Origin: Hydrangea macrophylla
Taxonomy: Eukaryota; Streptophyta; Magnoliopsida; Cornales; Hydrangeaceae
Length of the DNA: 64,000 nt
Direction: 5' to 3'
Assembly: GCA_033977485.1 (NCBI GenBank)
Contig: CM066983.1
Location: 65,644,010 to 65,708,009, forward strand
In this document: positions 1 to 10,508 of the stretch, piece by piece
Layout: every line of letters starts with the position of its first letter
Position numbering within the stretch: position 1 is the stretch's first letter
The notes under the pieces: model-generated
The model's database searches: none
The model's input: only the letters and a program-made list of their open reading frames with translations
What the model was told of the DNA's origin: nothing
Translations under genes and position numbers: made by a program

Positions 1-297
1 TATATGAACATTTGGGGGATTTTTTCTTATAGCATTACTCATTAAAGACCATAGGAAACCACTCGCCAGAGTCCTAACAGGGGCACGAATGTGGCATATA
101 ATTCTTACTCCTAAATTATCGTGAACATGGTTTTATCATGAATGGTCTATTTGCAAATGAAAAGAACAAGCAGAAGCTATGTAAAATTAATTAAGCCCAA
201 CACAAATGCAATGGCAATAGTTGACAAGTATTTCTTCAAGTAATATAGCTAATCCCAGAATACTTCCACATTAATCAATAAGACAACTATAACCTTG

Positions 298-299
<2 letters not shown>

Positions 300-349
<50 letters not shown>
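300..349. repeat. (GA)n microsatellite
   Basis: About 50 bp of uninterrupted GA dinucleotides lie just inside the presumed intron next to the candidate exon. This length class is often polymorphic. Confidence 0.95.
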
Positions 350-352
<3 letters not shown>

Positions 353-354
353 AC

Positions 355-527
355 CTGGATTTCCTTCTTGGTGAGTTTCAAAGGAGCAGGACATGAATGT
401 TGCATCTCTTGCTCTCTTAGCTCCAGCCGCCTAAAGGATCTCCTCAGTTTCTCTCTTGCCCCCTTCAGTTGTGACAATAACACATCAAGGCCGTTATACT
501 TGTTTGGTTTATGGCATTTGCTTCCAA
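355..527 (-). CDS. Candidate internal exon of an unidentified gene
   Basis: On the minus strand a 173-bp open segment follows an AG (ends TTAAG) and stops at a good splice donor (CAG followed by GTATCC). The translation is rich in Lys, Arg, Glu and Leu and includes LDVLLSQLKGAREKLRR and CPAPLKLTKKEIQ. It looks more like conserved protein than random sequence, with a basic, helix-prone middle. I do not recognise the family. The donor lies next to a (CT)n tract in the presumed intron. No partner exon could be identified to the left, where the gene would continue, or to the right. It could be a host-gene exon, a gene fragment captured by a transposon, or a chance ORF. Confidence 0.3.
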
Positions 528-842
528 CTTAACTAAGCTTTTAGTAACCTGTTCAAGCAAAATTCAATAACCTACTAAACATATGTATTTGCTATTCATC
601 ACTTGACAATTGACATGGAAAGAACATTAGGACAGCATTAATGCCTGCTATTGTCTTGCTATTTAGAGGTTTCTATATACATGCGGAAGTGTGTTATTTT
701 GGGGAAATTTGAAAGTCTTTGCCGCCTTGAACAGTTTGATAACATTTGATTCCCTGTTTTAAGAAGAAACAGGAAACAAAAAAATTAATATTAGGAGAGA
801 TGAGATTGCTTTTCAGTTGCTGACATTAATTACAGAAACGTT

Positions 843-1164
843 AAGGCTCCATTTGGTTGATGGATTTACGAAATAAAAATAAACAAAACACAAGGGAAAC
901 TGCTTTTCCCTGTTTGGTGACCAAGGAAAACAATAAGAAAAGTCGAAAGGAAAAGAAAATAAAATCAGAAATAATGATAAGTTTTTTAAGCTTTTACTTT
1001 TTCAATTACTTCTCAATTTTCTTGAAATTCAACTATTATCTTTAGGTTCTAATATAATTTGAATGTAGGAGAAAGCACGAGGGATTTGGTTTTCCTTCTC
1101 TACTTACTTCCTTTTTTCTTTTCTTTTCATTTTACTACGCTAAATCTACAAACCAAACATAGCA
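843..1164. mobile_element. MITE-like element of the GGCTY-TTTGGTT family
   Basis: The left edge AAGGCTCCATTTGGTT and the right edge AACCAAACATAGC are inverted relatives. The interior has purine-rich GGAAAA tracts on the left and TTTTCC tracts on the right, giving a loose foldback. Similar ends occur at 28351-28670 (inside a MYB intron) and 45342. No clean target duplication was found, so the exact ends and superfamily are uncertain. Confidence 0.45.
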
Positions 1165-2380
1165 AAAATAAATTATTGTACCTTATGGTGAAGGACCAGA
1201 TGCCCCTCATGCCAGGCTTGGAGGCCACAGTATCTTGATTCCCTTAATCAAAGGCGACTAGTTACTAGCTTGCCACACCAGCTGATACAAAGAGAGAGAT
1301 TGGATAACATTAGAAGAGGATTAAGTTCAGCCTCGCAACACCTGTCTTCTATCAATTGGGCTTAAAGAATTGCCAGTTCCTGAGCTCGATTTTGGTGACT
1401 CTACTTGTCTTGATGTATCTTACTATGAACTCAATTTTGGGGAGTTCGTAAGTCTCCACGGATCTTACTCGATGAACAAAACCCGACGATAGCCAGACAA
1501 TTCCTGGCCTAATCTCCAACTTTAGATTTATTGCCCAAGCCACATTAAGTTGAACTCGGACATTTATTTCAAAAAGAAAACTATATAAAAGAACTACCAT
1601 ATTTGGCATTATGAAACAAGAAAATGAGAATCAATCATTTCAATTTGGCGCAAGTAAATAAAATGAACATTCATAATCAGGACTTTGAACTGGAAATAGC
1701 AAATGCAGATCTTAAAATAATCAGAAATTAAGATAGCATAGTTGGAAACGGAATGCGAAGCTCTTAATTTTTTGTTTAAACTTATCTCCAGATTCTCCAC
1801 TTCATCACAGAAAGTGAAAGGTTTGTGGTATGCGTGGAGCATATGAAAAACAGAGTGTATTTATTGGAAAAAATATGTATATATTTATAGAGAAATTGAT
1901 TAGTCTTAAATATCGATGCTCTGAAGGATGTATGGTCTGACGAGATAGGAGAAAAAATATGTATATATTTCTATATACATGAATACCACTTCCCTCTTCG
2001 CGCCTTTGTTGCATTTTCTTCAGCAAGGTAAAGAAAAGTCATGGATGATAAGATATTTGAGATGGTGAAGCATACAAAAATGAAGACAAATTAAATAATT
2101 GAATTTGGATGTTTGAATATATAGCAGAAAAGGCCTATAGCAATGAGGATGAGTGACACTTTCCATGTACGTTTAATATTTGGGGATGGAAAAGACCAAA
2201 AGTAAAGTGGGTTTGATAGGAAAGACATAGCAGCTGGTGGTTTATTTAAATTATGACTTAATTCAATGCACAATTGTGAAATGAAATACATATTGCTGAC
2301 TGAAAATAGTGAATATGAGTTGTTGACTTACGATTGCATGGCCAAGGCACTGGCTGTGTCCTCTTGATCCAGTCTAAGTT
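1165..2380. other. AT-rich sequence, no feature recognised
   Basis: Short ORFs on the minus strand here are not conserved-looking and have no splice context. I see nothing further to annotate. Confidence 0.4.
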
Positions 2381-2578
2381 GAAGAGTAATCTGCTTTCGG
2401 TTTTCAAGTTACTTTAGTAGTAGAGTGCTGCAAATGCATCTATATTTCTGAAGTTGTAGTGCTTCGATCTCGCGACTTTGAAGAGTAATCTACTTCCGGT
2501 TTTCAAGTTACTTTAGCAGTAGAATGCTGTAAATGCATCTATATTTCTGAAGTTGTAGTGCTTCGATCTCGCGACTTT
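2381..2578. repeat. Tandem duplication, 99-bp unit, two copies
   Basis: The unit starting GAAGAGTAATCT and ending CTCGCGACTTT occurs at 2381-2479 and again at 2480-2578, head to tail, with only a few substitutions. The unit is not low complexity, so this is a local segmental duplication. Confidence 0.9.
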
Positions 2579-2828
2579 GTGGTGGCATTGGAATAAAAAG
2601 AAGGCATGCTTGAGTGTATTATATCCTATATTAATCTAACCAATATGAAGTAGAACATGAACTGAAGAAAACTGTTACTATTTTGAAATTTCAACCTGAA
2701 AATTTGTTTCTTTCAAGGCCACATGAAGTGTGAGAATTTTTCAAAAAGTAATACTAAATTTCAAGGACCAACCCAAAAGTGATGAAAACAATTAATAAAA
2801 CACAATGGCAGTTTGGAAATAAACATAA

Positions 2829-3005
2829 GAGCAATGCTATGCTTCCCAAATTTATATCCCAAAAGTGCTTCAGAAATGATGTGGCAATGGGGCCATGTCT
2901 AATACAGAGGAACCAATTAAATTTTGATTGGAAGTTGTTTACCTGGCCCACTGCCATATCATTTGGGAAGCACTTTTGGGATAGAAATTTGGGAAAGCAT
3001 TACTT
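2829..3005. mobile_element. Mutator-like MITE (GAGTAAT-end family), copy 1
   Basis: The element is an inverted repeat: GAGCAATGCTATGCTTCCC on the left and GGGAAAGCATTACTT on the right. Inverted similarity continues about 60 bp inward around CCCAAAAGTGCTTC. The flanking 9-mers are taaacataa (2820-2828) and aaaacataa (3006-3014), matching 8 of 9. A 9-bp duplication is the Mutator-superfamily hallmark. It is non-coding. Confidence 0.75.
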
Positions 3006-3730
3006 AAAACATAAACAGTATCAATATATGAAGGTGAATAAAAAGTAAATTGGAGCTCCAAAACTAAGATTGGAAATTGTGATTCAATCATGTTGATAGC
3101 CTCTTTGCTAGCCCAAATACACCTAATTACCAAGTAGAACATCCCAGTCACTTCATGTAACCAAAGAGCAAAATTCCTATTAACTACTTAGCTCATTATA
3201 AGAGGGTTCCACAAATCAAGTATCCAACGAAACAAACAACAAAGTTACCTTTCTGCAAAAAAGAATAACAGCCAAGAAAAATGGAAAGGAGGGAAAGAGA
3301 AAAGACACCCAACAAAAAAAAAAGGAAAAAAAAAAAAGAAAAAAACAGCTTCACATGCACCTAGAAGAGTCATAATCACCAAAGTTATGCTAGACTCTCT
3401 TTTGCTAAAGCCTTTGCGTTTTGATAAAAGATCCCTTGCAGTCTGATTATTAATCCAATAAATTAGCTAAAACTCTTATCAACTATAACTATTTATTTGT
3501 TTCTTCTATTTCTTTTCTCTTAATAAACAACATCAATGTCGTCCTCATCTCCTTGCTAACTCTACACCAATAGTATGGATAAAGCTTGCTCAACACCAGC
3601 CATCACTTAAGATGTCTGGTTTAATGTCCAATCACTTCAGAACAACTAAAAAGCTCTTCTTTTATCTTCAAATGTAAGTAAGCTACTGTCATGTGTACAC
3701 TTGAAGATAGGTTCCCTAATTTGAACTTCT

Positions 3731-3770
<40 letters not shown>

Positions 3771-4440
3771 GAACTTCTCAGAGCAATTAGTTTTACTACC
3801 TCATCGATGGCCGGTCCATTTGAAAGATCAAACGCCGCATCATTCAAATTCACTATTTGCAAACAACATTGTCCAACACTCTCTCCAATTCGTAAAGCCC
3901 ACAATCAAGAAAAGAAGTATAATAACTATTACTATGTCTATGGTAGAAAACCATACTGAAACCCCTAAAAAAACAAAAAGCCCCGGGCATACGCAAACAC
4001 ACAATAAAAGGATTGCAAATGAAACCAAAACCCCATAGAATCATATTCACTCATCACATTAACTTTCCAAAACAAGTTAAATTAAATTGAAGGCAAAGAA
4101 GAAATCAACCGAGCTCATTACCTGAGATCACCGAGAGTTGTATATGAGAGTCAAACATGAAGAAACCTAAAATAATTAGAAGCCCCACACAAAAAAAAAA
4201 TGAAAACAGTCCTCAAAATCTGCAAAAAAAAAAAAAAAAGTATCAAATATTAGAAGCCAACATATAAAATAAAAACTCACATAAAAATTTTTTTTGATCA
4301 CAAAACTCACATATTAGAAGCCCTATATCAACTCGACCAAAAAAATCCCTTATTCAAAATCATAATACTAAAGAGTCCCGAAATCAAAAACTCATGCACA
4401 ATGACTAGAGATGTGTATGTGTGTGTGTTCCCACATTTGT
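3006..4440. other. Non-coding AT-rich sequence with simple repeats
   Basis: It contains poly-A-rich tracts near 3320-3345 and 4190-4240 and a (GA)n tract at 3732-3768. ORFs crossing the GA tract are products of the repeat. No gene is supported. Confidence 0.45.
3732..3768. repeat. (GA)n microsatellite
   Basis: About 18 GA units; it gives rise to spurious Arg/Glu or Leu/Ser ORFs. Confidence 0.95.
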
Positions 4441-4450
4441 GTGGACAGTC

Positions 4451-4461
4451 AAGAGAGAGAG

Positions 4462-4495
<34 letters not shown>
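4451..4495. repeat. Compound (GA)n(TG)n microsatellite
   Basis: GA units (4451-4465) run directly into TG units (4466-4495). Confidence 0.95.
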
Positions 4496-4497
<2 letters not shown>

Positions 4498-4702
4498 CGA
4501 CTGTGTGCTTGTGTCCATGTGAGTAGAGAGTGAGGGAGAGATGGATGGAAATCCCCAAATGAAGCCACAAAAATAGAACAACGAACCCTAATTTACAAAG
4601 AAGAACAAATAAATTAAGAAAGAAGAGAACAACGAACCCCTAAAATTAGAGGACTGGATCGAACCCTAATTTCTCTTAGTTATCCACCATATATGAATCT
4701 GA

Positions 4703-4845
4703 CAAAGAAGAAGAAGAAAAAGGAACCATGTATGAATCTGACAAAGAATAAAAAGAAAAAGGAGGAAGAAAGAAGAAGAAGAAGAAGAAGAAGAAGAAAA
4801 AGGAGAAGGAAGAAGGAAGAAGAAGAAGAAGAATAAGAAGAATGA
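4703..4845. repeat. GAA/GAAGAA-rich purine tract
   Basis: A long asymmetric purine stretch dominated by AAG/GAA trinucleotides. The Ser/Leu/Phe-rich minus-strand ORF over it (4680-4979) is an artefact of this composition. It is followed by a GC-rich block (4855-4920). Confidence 0.85.
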
Positions 4846-5039
4846 AGGGTGTACCTGGGTGGCAGTGGGCAGCGACGGTCGGCAGGAAGCGTCGGTGGGC
4901 GGCGGCGGCTTCGCTTTCTCCTTTCTCGTGTCTCTATCTTTTTCTTGTGAAACAGTGAAACCCAGCTAAATGAAACCAAGAGAACCCGATAGTTTTAGGT
5001 ATGTCAAAATTCTTTTATTTATTTTTATTTTTTAAATCA

Positions 5040-5228
5040 ATTTTGTAACGGTTATAAACGTTACTAATATAAATACACCCCTTACAAAAAGTAAGTAACC
5101 AAAATAATTATAATTAGTAACGGTCTTTAGAACTTTGTAACGGATATATCTGTTACAAATTATTAACGGATATACCCGTTACAAATCATAAAACCTGTCT
5201 GTTACAAAATTGCCCATATGGTGTAGTG
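5040..5228. mobile_element. Right terminus and subterminal repeats of a CACTA transposon
   Basis: The complement of the right edge begins CACTACACCATATGGGC, a CACTA-superfamily terminus, ending at 5228. Inside it are at least five copies of a subterminal motif on both strands (GTAACGG/CCGTTAC, for example 5046, 5130, 5152 and 5166), as expected of transposase-binding repeats. The three bases outside are GTA. No matching CACTAC left terminus was found upstream, so the element is truncated or starts before base 1. If intact, much of 1-5228 would be its interior. Confidence 0.65.
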
Positions 5229-5930
5229 GTATGTGTTATACTATCACAGAGACGGATTGTTTCTGAGACAGACAAAAAAAAAAAAATTGGTTTCTGTACA
5301 ACCTACTCGACCTTTTGATAATATACTAATTTAGATTGAGCTTGTAGTTTAATTAAGTGTAAATTATATTAGTACACTTGTAATTGAGAAGTAATATCAT
5401 TTTGGTCTCTGTAGTTCCAATTTTGTCAATTTGTCATTACAGTTTCAATTTAAGTTCAATATAGTCCACTCATCAATTTTTCTAATAATTTTTGATAGAT
5501 TTACGTTCAATATAGGTGTGTAAAGTGTAATTTTTCTTGATAAATTTATCATTATGCCACTAATGATATCTGACTTGTGCATCACATGACTTATTTCTGT
5601 CGAAAATTGTAGAAAATTTTTGTGAATGGACTACATTGAACCTAAACTTAAACTGTAAAAATCAAATTGAAAAAAATAAAACTGCAAAGACCAAAAATGA
5701 CATTACATCTAAACTACAAAGGTGTACAATGTAATTTACCATTTAATTATTTAACAAGTGGTGAGCATGTGGTTGCACGGGGTGCATAAGCTAATTAATT
5801 TTAATAAAAAAGAAATGAGATATAGGTACATAATAGTGTTCATGAGATTTTTGAGGCAAATGGTAATGAAGTATCAATTAATACAACATTTATAAGGAAG
5901 TCAATGCTTATCATTTAGATTTATAACCCA
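5229..5930. other. AT-rich non-coding sequence
   Basis: No ORF, terminal repeat or RNA structure stands out here. Confidence 0.4.
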
Positions 5931-6442
5931 TAACTTTTGCTTATGTTTTAACCATCTAAAGATAGAACTAAATTAAATATGAGACTGATATATATCTTTT
6001 CAATGGTTGAATCAAATTCAAAATTTCAATTTCAACACTTTTGGATAGGTAATTATATTAATCAAAGTTAATTAGATTATTCTCTCTCTATATATATATT
6101 TAAATAACAAAATATGTTAAAGTAATAAAAATTCATATAAAATGCCATGTGGCAGAAGCAATAGCTTCTGCTTTCATATATATTAGATAACTTTTGCATA
6201 TGTTTTAACCATCTAAAGATAGAACTGAATTAAATATGAGACTGATATATATCTTTTCAATGGTTGAATCAAATTCAAAATTTCAATTTCAACACTTTTG
6301 GATAGGTAATTATATTAATCAAAGTTAATTAGATTATTCTCTCTCTCTATATATATATTTAAATAACAAAATATGTTAAAGTAATAAAAATTCATATAAA
6401 ATGCCATGTAGCAATAGCTTCTGCTTTCATATATATTAGATA
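5931..6442. repeat. Tandem duplication, about 257-bp unit, two copies
   Basis: Copy 1 (5931-6187) and copy 2 (6188-6442) both run from TAACTTTTGC to TATATATTAGATA. They differ by a few substitutions, a CT-dinucleotide length change and a short deletion (GTGGCAGAA versus GTAG near the end). High identity implies a recent duplication. It is non-coding. Confidence 0.92.
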
Positions 6443-7154
6443 CGTTAGATTGGAATGAAGTGACTAAATGTGTGTTTGATTATCCAATTAAGTGATAAAA
6501 ATGAATCATTTTCAACACATTTTTTTTCAATAGATTTGATAATGTATCATTTAATCAAAGAATCAACCACAAATCAATAGAAAACTTTAAGTGAAAAAGT
6601 TCTACTAAAAACAACTCATTGAATACAGTCTAATACAATACTCAATATTATTTTCAACATTGTAAATTTAGTAGCGTATAATTTTAGTACGTGCTTCAAA
6701 ATTTAAAACTTGATTTTCAGTAATTAATTTTCAGTTTCATCAGAGGGCCTAATAAAATCCTATAGCTACACATATGAAAGTGATGTCCTCATCATCTAAA
6801 TGATAAGTTGGTTGTGCTTTCTTTTGTAGTTACATGATTTTAAATGTTAAATTATGATAAAAATTTTTGTTTGGTTGATGAGGCAGAACCAAAAATTTAT
6901 TTTGGAGTTGACTAAACTAAGAAAATATATAATTAGATCGTCCAAGATAGGCTAGATACTAATTCGACTAATAGATTACATGTAAGTATTTTTCCATTTC
7001 CCAAAATCTAGGGTGAACTACTGCCCATCCTAGCCAACCTCTTCCTTTGTTTGGAGTTTCTGAGGAGTTGAAAGGAGATAAATATTGGCTTATTCTATTA
7101 ATGTAAATGAAAAAAAAAAAAAAAAAAAAACCACAACCCACAAATTAGCGATAA
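6443..7154. other. AT-rich non-coding sequence
   Basis: Apart from a poly-A run at about 7110-7130, nothing recognisable was found. Confidence 0.4.
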
Positions 7155-7822
7155 CTAGTCGATAACTCATGCAAATGCACGGGCTTATGAACGAAATGAA
7201 TCCGAATAGTCACAGAATTATTTCAAGCTAGAAACGTGAAACATCTTGGGAAAACAGTGGGAAAAGTAGTGTGTTTGGGTATTTGATACTTTGGAAAGAA
7301 TAACAGTATTGTTAGAAGAAAATTAAGCTTTCAATTCTTGTAGACCTTTTAGTTATTGGTGAGCAAATTTAAGGATGTTCTTCAGTAGCAGCGCATACTA
7401 GTTACAGCACTCGGATCAACGGTTAACTAAGTTAAAACCACAGGAGAAATAAAACTGAAACTAAGTAACAGAAATGCAATATGTGTTAAATTAAAATTGT
7501 GCGCTTCCATAATGGCTGGAGAGAAGAGGAGGAGGCCTCTGTTTGAGAAGTGCTAGACACACATCCCAAACCACACCACAAACCATAATATATGCTTTAA
7601 ATGCATGTACTCTGTACTGTTTGAATTTTTCACACTTTTCTGTGCACCACTTACACAACACAGGGTACATGTATTTAAAGCAAGGGTGTGGTTTAAGATG
7701 TGGTTTGGAGTGTGTGCCTAGCATTATTTGGCCACATAGACTTCTAAATGTTGCTGGAGGTGGCCACGTAGGATCCACTCGTCGAGCTATGGAGAAGGAT
7801 TTGGCCTTGTGTTTTATATATA
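7155..7822 (-). mobile_element. Helitron-like segment A (minus orientation)
   Basis: The left edge, read on the minus strand, ends in a GC-rich hairpin-like block followed by CTAG and then T, the pattern of a Helitron 3' end at an A/T target. The left block (CTAGTCGATAACTCATGCAA) matches the left edge of the segment starting at 8939. The right-hand module (TGGCCACGTAG to GGATTTGGCCTTGTGTTTTA) matches the right part of that segment. The 5' terminus is placed only roughly by the end of shared sequence. No Rep/helicase coding is present, so it would be non-autonomous. Confidence 0.5.
7551..7723. mobile_element. Foldback MITE inside Helitron-like segment A
   Basis: The termini TGCTAGACACACATCCCAAACC and GGTTTGGAGTGTGTGCCTAGCA are inverted relatives. 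The inverted similarity continues through ATGCTTTAAATGCATGTA and TACATGTATTTAAAGCA. It interrupts the module shared with 10283-10508, so it arrived after the Helitron family spread. No perfect target duplication was seen. Confidence 0.6.
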
Positions 7823-8281
7823 TATATATACATATATATAATAGATTTGTAAATAGCTTGATGTTGAGAATTCTAAGTAATGATTAGCCAAAGTATCTGC
7901 AATTAAAAAATGGTGGCAGTTAATGAGCGTAGCTGGTGAATTGCGCGTTCATTGTCCATCAAGATCTTAAATACAACATCCCAAAGAAGCTTGTTTTTAT
8001 TTTCTTTGCTTGCACTAATATGCACTTATGTTATTTTTTACCTTCTTATTATTTTCATTAATCCTTATCGTTGCCAAGCTTACTTTCACCAACCATAGTA
8101 CTTAAAATTGGAACACCGGTAATTTAATTCATCACGGTCATGCCATATATATCTTCATTGTAGGTCTCCTGAACTATCTAGTATATTTGTTGCAAAGTAT
8201 TGTGGTTGAATACCGATTTCCACTCTAGACTTGCGTATTTTTATTACGCACACATAACAAACGCACTTGTTTTTTCTCCCA

Positions 8282-8312
<31 letters not shown>

Positions 8313-8938
8313 GAGAAACAAAATACCATGACCAAAATACAAGTATATACGTTCCCTCAATCTTTACATGTCAAATAAATGTTAATCACTTATCAGCATT
8401 AGTATGTTAATTTTCCATGGGTTTCATATCTAATTCCCATTTCGAGATTTAGAAGATTACTGACGAAGTCAAATCAGATATTATTCGTGAGGTAGCAACC
8501 AACTATCCATACAAGAACTTACCTTTCCTGGGTTAAGCCTACGGCTAGATATTCACAGCTTTTAGAGAGATTGTAAGGAAAAAGACATATAAACACACAA
8601 AGGATAACCTTTCACCTCTTCTAAGTTCGGAATGCACGACAGATCGATTATGCTAACATACTCTTACACCAGCATTCCTCGCCTATGTTTATGTGCAGAA
8701 ACACATTCACATGCATTGTGGGATATTAAAAGGCTCCAACTCTACTAATGTTTTTGGGTTGCTATGAGCAATATTTATCTTGCACTAAGTGGAGGAAGAC
8801 GAAGAGGCATGGCTGTATCTAGGGAAGGAAGAGGCGTTGGATGTTTTCTTTGCTATTGAATAGACTAAGGGGAAAATGCCACCTTGGCGTCAAGTGGAGT
8901 ATATCATAGAAGGCTTTTAACTTTGGACTTTAGATATA
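7823..8938. other. Non-coding sequence
   Basis: It holds a poly-A tract near 8281-8300. No gene or mobile-element terminus is recognised until the CTAG edge at 8939. Confidence 0.4.
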
Positions 8939-9967
8939 CTAGTCGACAACCCATGCAATGCATGGGTGTTTTGATTGTTTTAAATAATTTTGGAGTTGAC
9001 AATGAGAACTCTTAGGACAAGTTATGTCATAGAGTGTAATTGAGGAAAAACTAACAGACATCACAGAGGAGACTAATTTTAGTTAGATCACCACTACTCT
9101 TCTAATTAAAATAATAAGCACTTATTCTTACAGCAACAATACCAAAAGGTAAACTATTTTTTAGCTCATACAGTTTCTTTTCAAAAAATATTAATACGAA
9201 AAACTTTTATTCCCACTACAATCTCAGAAAGGCTCTCAATCAATTTTGGAATATGATAATATCCATAACTCTATGCACATTAAGAATGAAAAAGGATAGA
9301 ACCCAAACCTCAATTACATCCAGAATGAGAACACAAATGAAGTACGTAGTCTATAACTCCTGTGTAATTGACGAATTCCTTTTTTTTTTTTTTTTTTTCT
9401 TTTCATTTTTTTTAATAACATCATCAAACTGTTATTAATAAGGGATGATTTCAAAGGAGCCCCAAAAAAGTACCCAAACCCATTCGCTCTACTCTTTGAC
9501 ATAAGCTAAAGACAAACACTTGGTGGGCATTAGTTAGCTACCCAAAGACCCAAACATGTAACCAAACCCAAAGCAGACCACAATTCATTAGAACTATGTT
9601 TTTAAGCAATTCAAATAAATAATCCTAAACAAACTTCATTGTCTAGATCAAATGTTCATCCTAGATATCTTAGACAATTTTGTCACTCTACAAGGCACCA
9701 ATTGCCGAATTTATAAGTACTATATCGAGTAATCTCTCTAGATTTTTTAGATTAGATTATATATTAGTCTCCGTTAATTACCTTAGTTGTAGAACCCAAA
9801 AAAAAGAGAAAAAAAACATTCTGTTACTTTACCATTGTGATTGACCAAATCAGCCAAACATCTGTAAGCACAAATCAAATCAGCAATCCCAAACTAGAAC
9901 CACAGCTAAATCACTGAATGACTTCAACAATATAGACCAACAACAATACACACGCATATACATATAC

Positions 9968-10011
<44 letters not shown>

Positions 10012-10508
10012 ATTCATGTATAAGAAAACCAGATTGACACTAAACAAACTCATTAAGACATAGGAGGAAGAGAGAGAAACATGGCACAGAATCATGAACT
10101 CATTGAAGGAAGTCCGCAAGGGTTTAGATTACCTATGTTAGAGAAATTACAGAGGCTAACGCCACAGAGGTTGAGAAAAATCGTGATGAAGTTTGTTTGC
10201 GCAGAGGAGCTTTGATGAATATATGTTAATGCACAGAGGAGGAGAGATATATTTTGGGTTTTTAATGGCCATTATGGTGAGGAGTATTGGCTGGAGAGAA
10301 GGGGAGGAGGCCTCCGTTTTGAGTAGAGGAGGTGAAGAGAGGGGAAAGAGGAAGAGACAAACATAGGATGGGAATGTTAGGGAGAGATGATGAGGCGTAG
10401 AGGGCAGGGAAGCTTTGGCCACGTAGACTTCTAAATGTTGCTGGAGGTGGCCACGTAGAATCCACTTGGCGAGCTGTGGAGAAGGATTTGGCCTTTGTGT
10501 TTTATATA
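8939..10508 (-). mobile_element. Helitron-like segment B (minus orientation)
   Basis: Read on the minus strand, the left edge ends with a perfect hairpin (ACCCATGC, loop ATT, GCATGGGT), then about eight bases, then CTAG and T: a canonical Helitron 3' terminus. The right module (10283-10508) is shared with segment A and ends in the same GGATTTGGCCTTTGTGTTTTA string. The interior includes poly-T (9380-9398) and a TG microsatellite (9977-10010). No transposition protein is encoded. The exact 5' terminus is unresolved. Confidence 0.55.
9977..10010. repeat. (TG)n microsatellite
   Basis: About 17 TG units following a TA-rich run; minus-strand His/Thr ORFs here are artefacts. Confidence 0.95.

Larger units (their letters stand above)
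1..842. other. Mostly non-coding left edge with one candidate exon
   Basis: This stretch is AT-rich and holds a GA microsatellite (about 300-349) and the candidate exon at 355-527. Nothing else in it looks coding on either strand. It may lie inside the CACTA element whose right terminus is at 5228, but that element's left end is not visible. Confidence 0.4.

Noticed and set aside
4680..4979. Minus-strand Ser/Leu/Phe-rich 99-residue ORF
   Set aside because: Caused by the GAA-rich tract; no domain, and the frame is repetitive.
7491..7887. Overlapping ORFs on both strands of 95 and 114 residues
   Set aside because: They span Helitron-like and MITE inverted repeats, and similar peptide strings arise at 10262-10465 only because the DNA is repeated.
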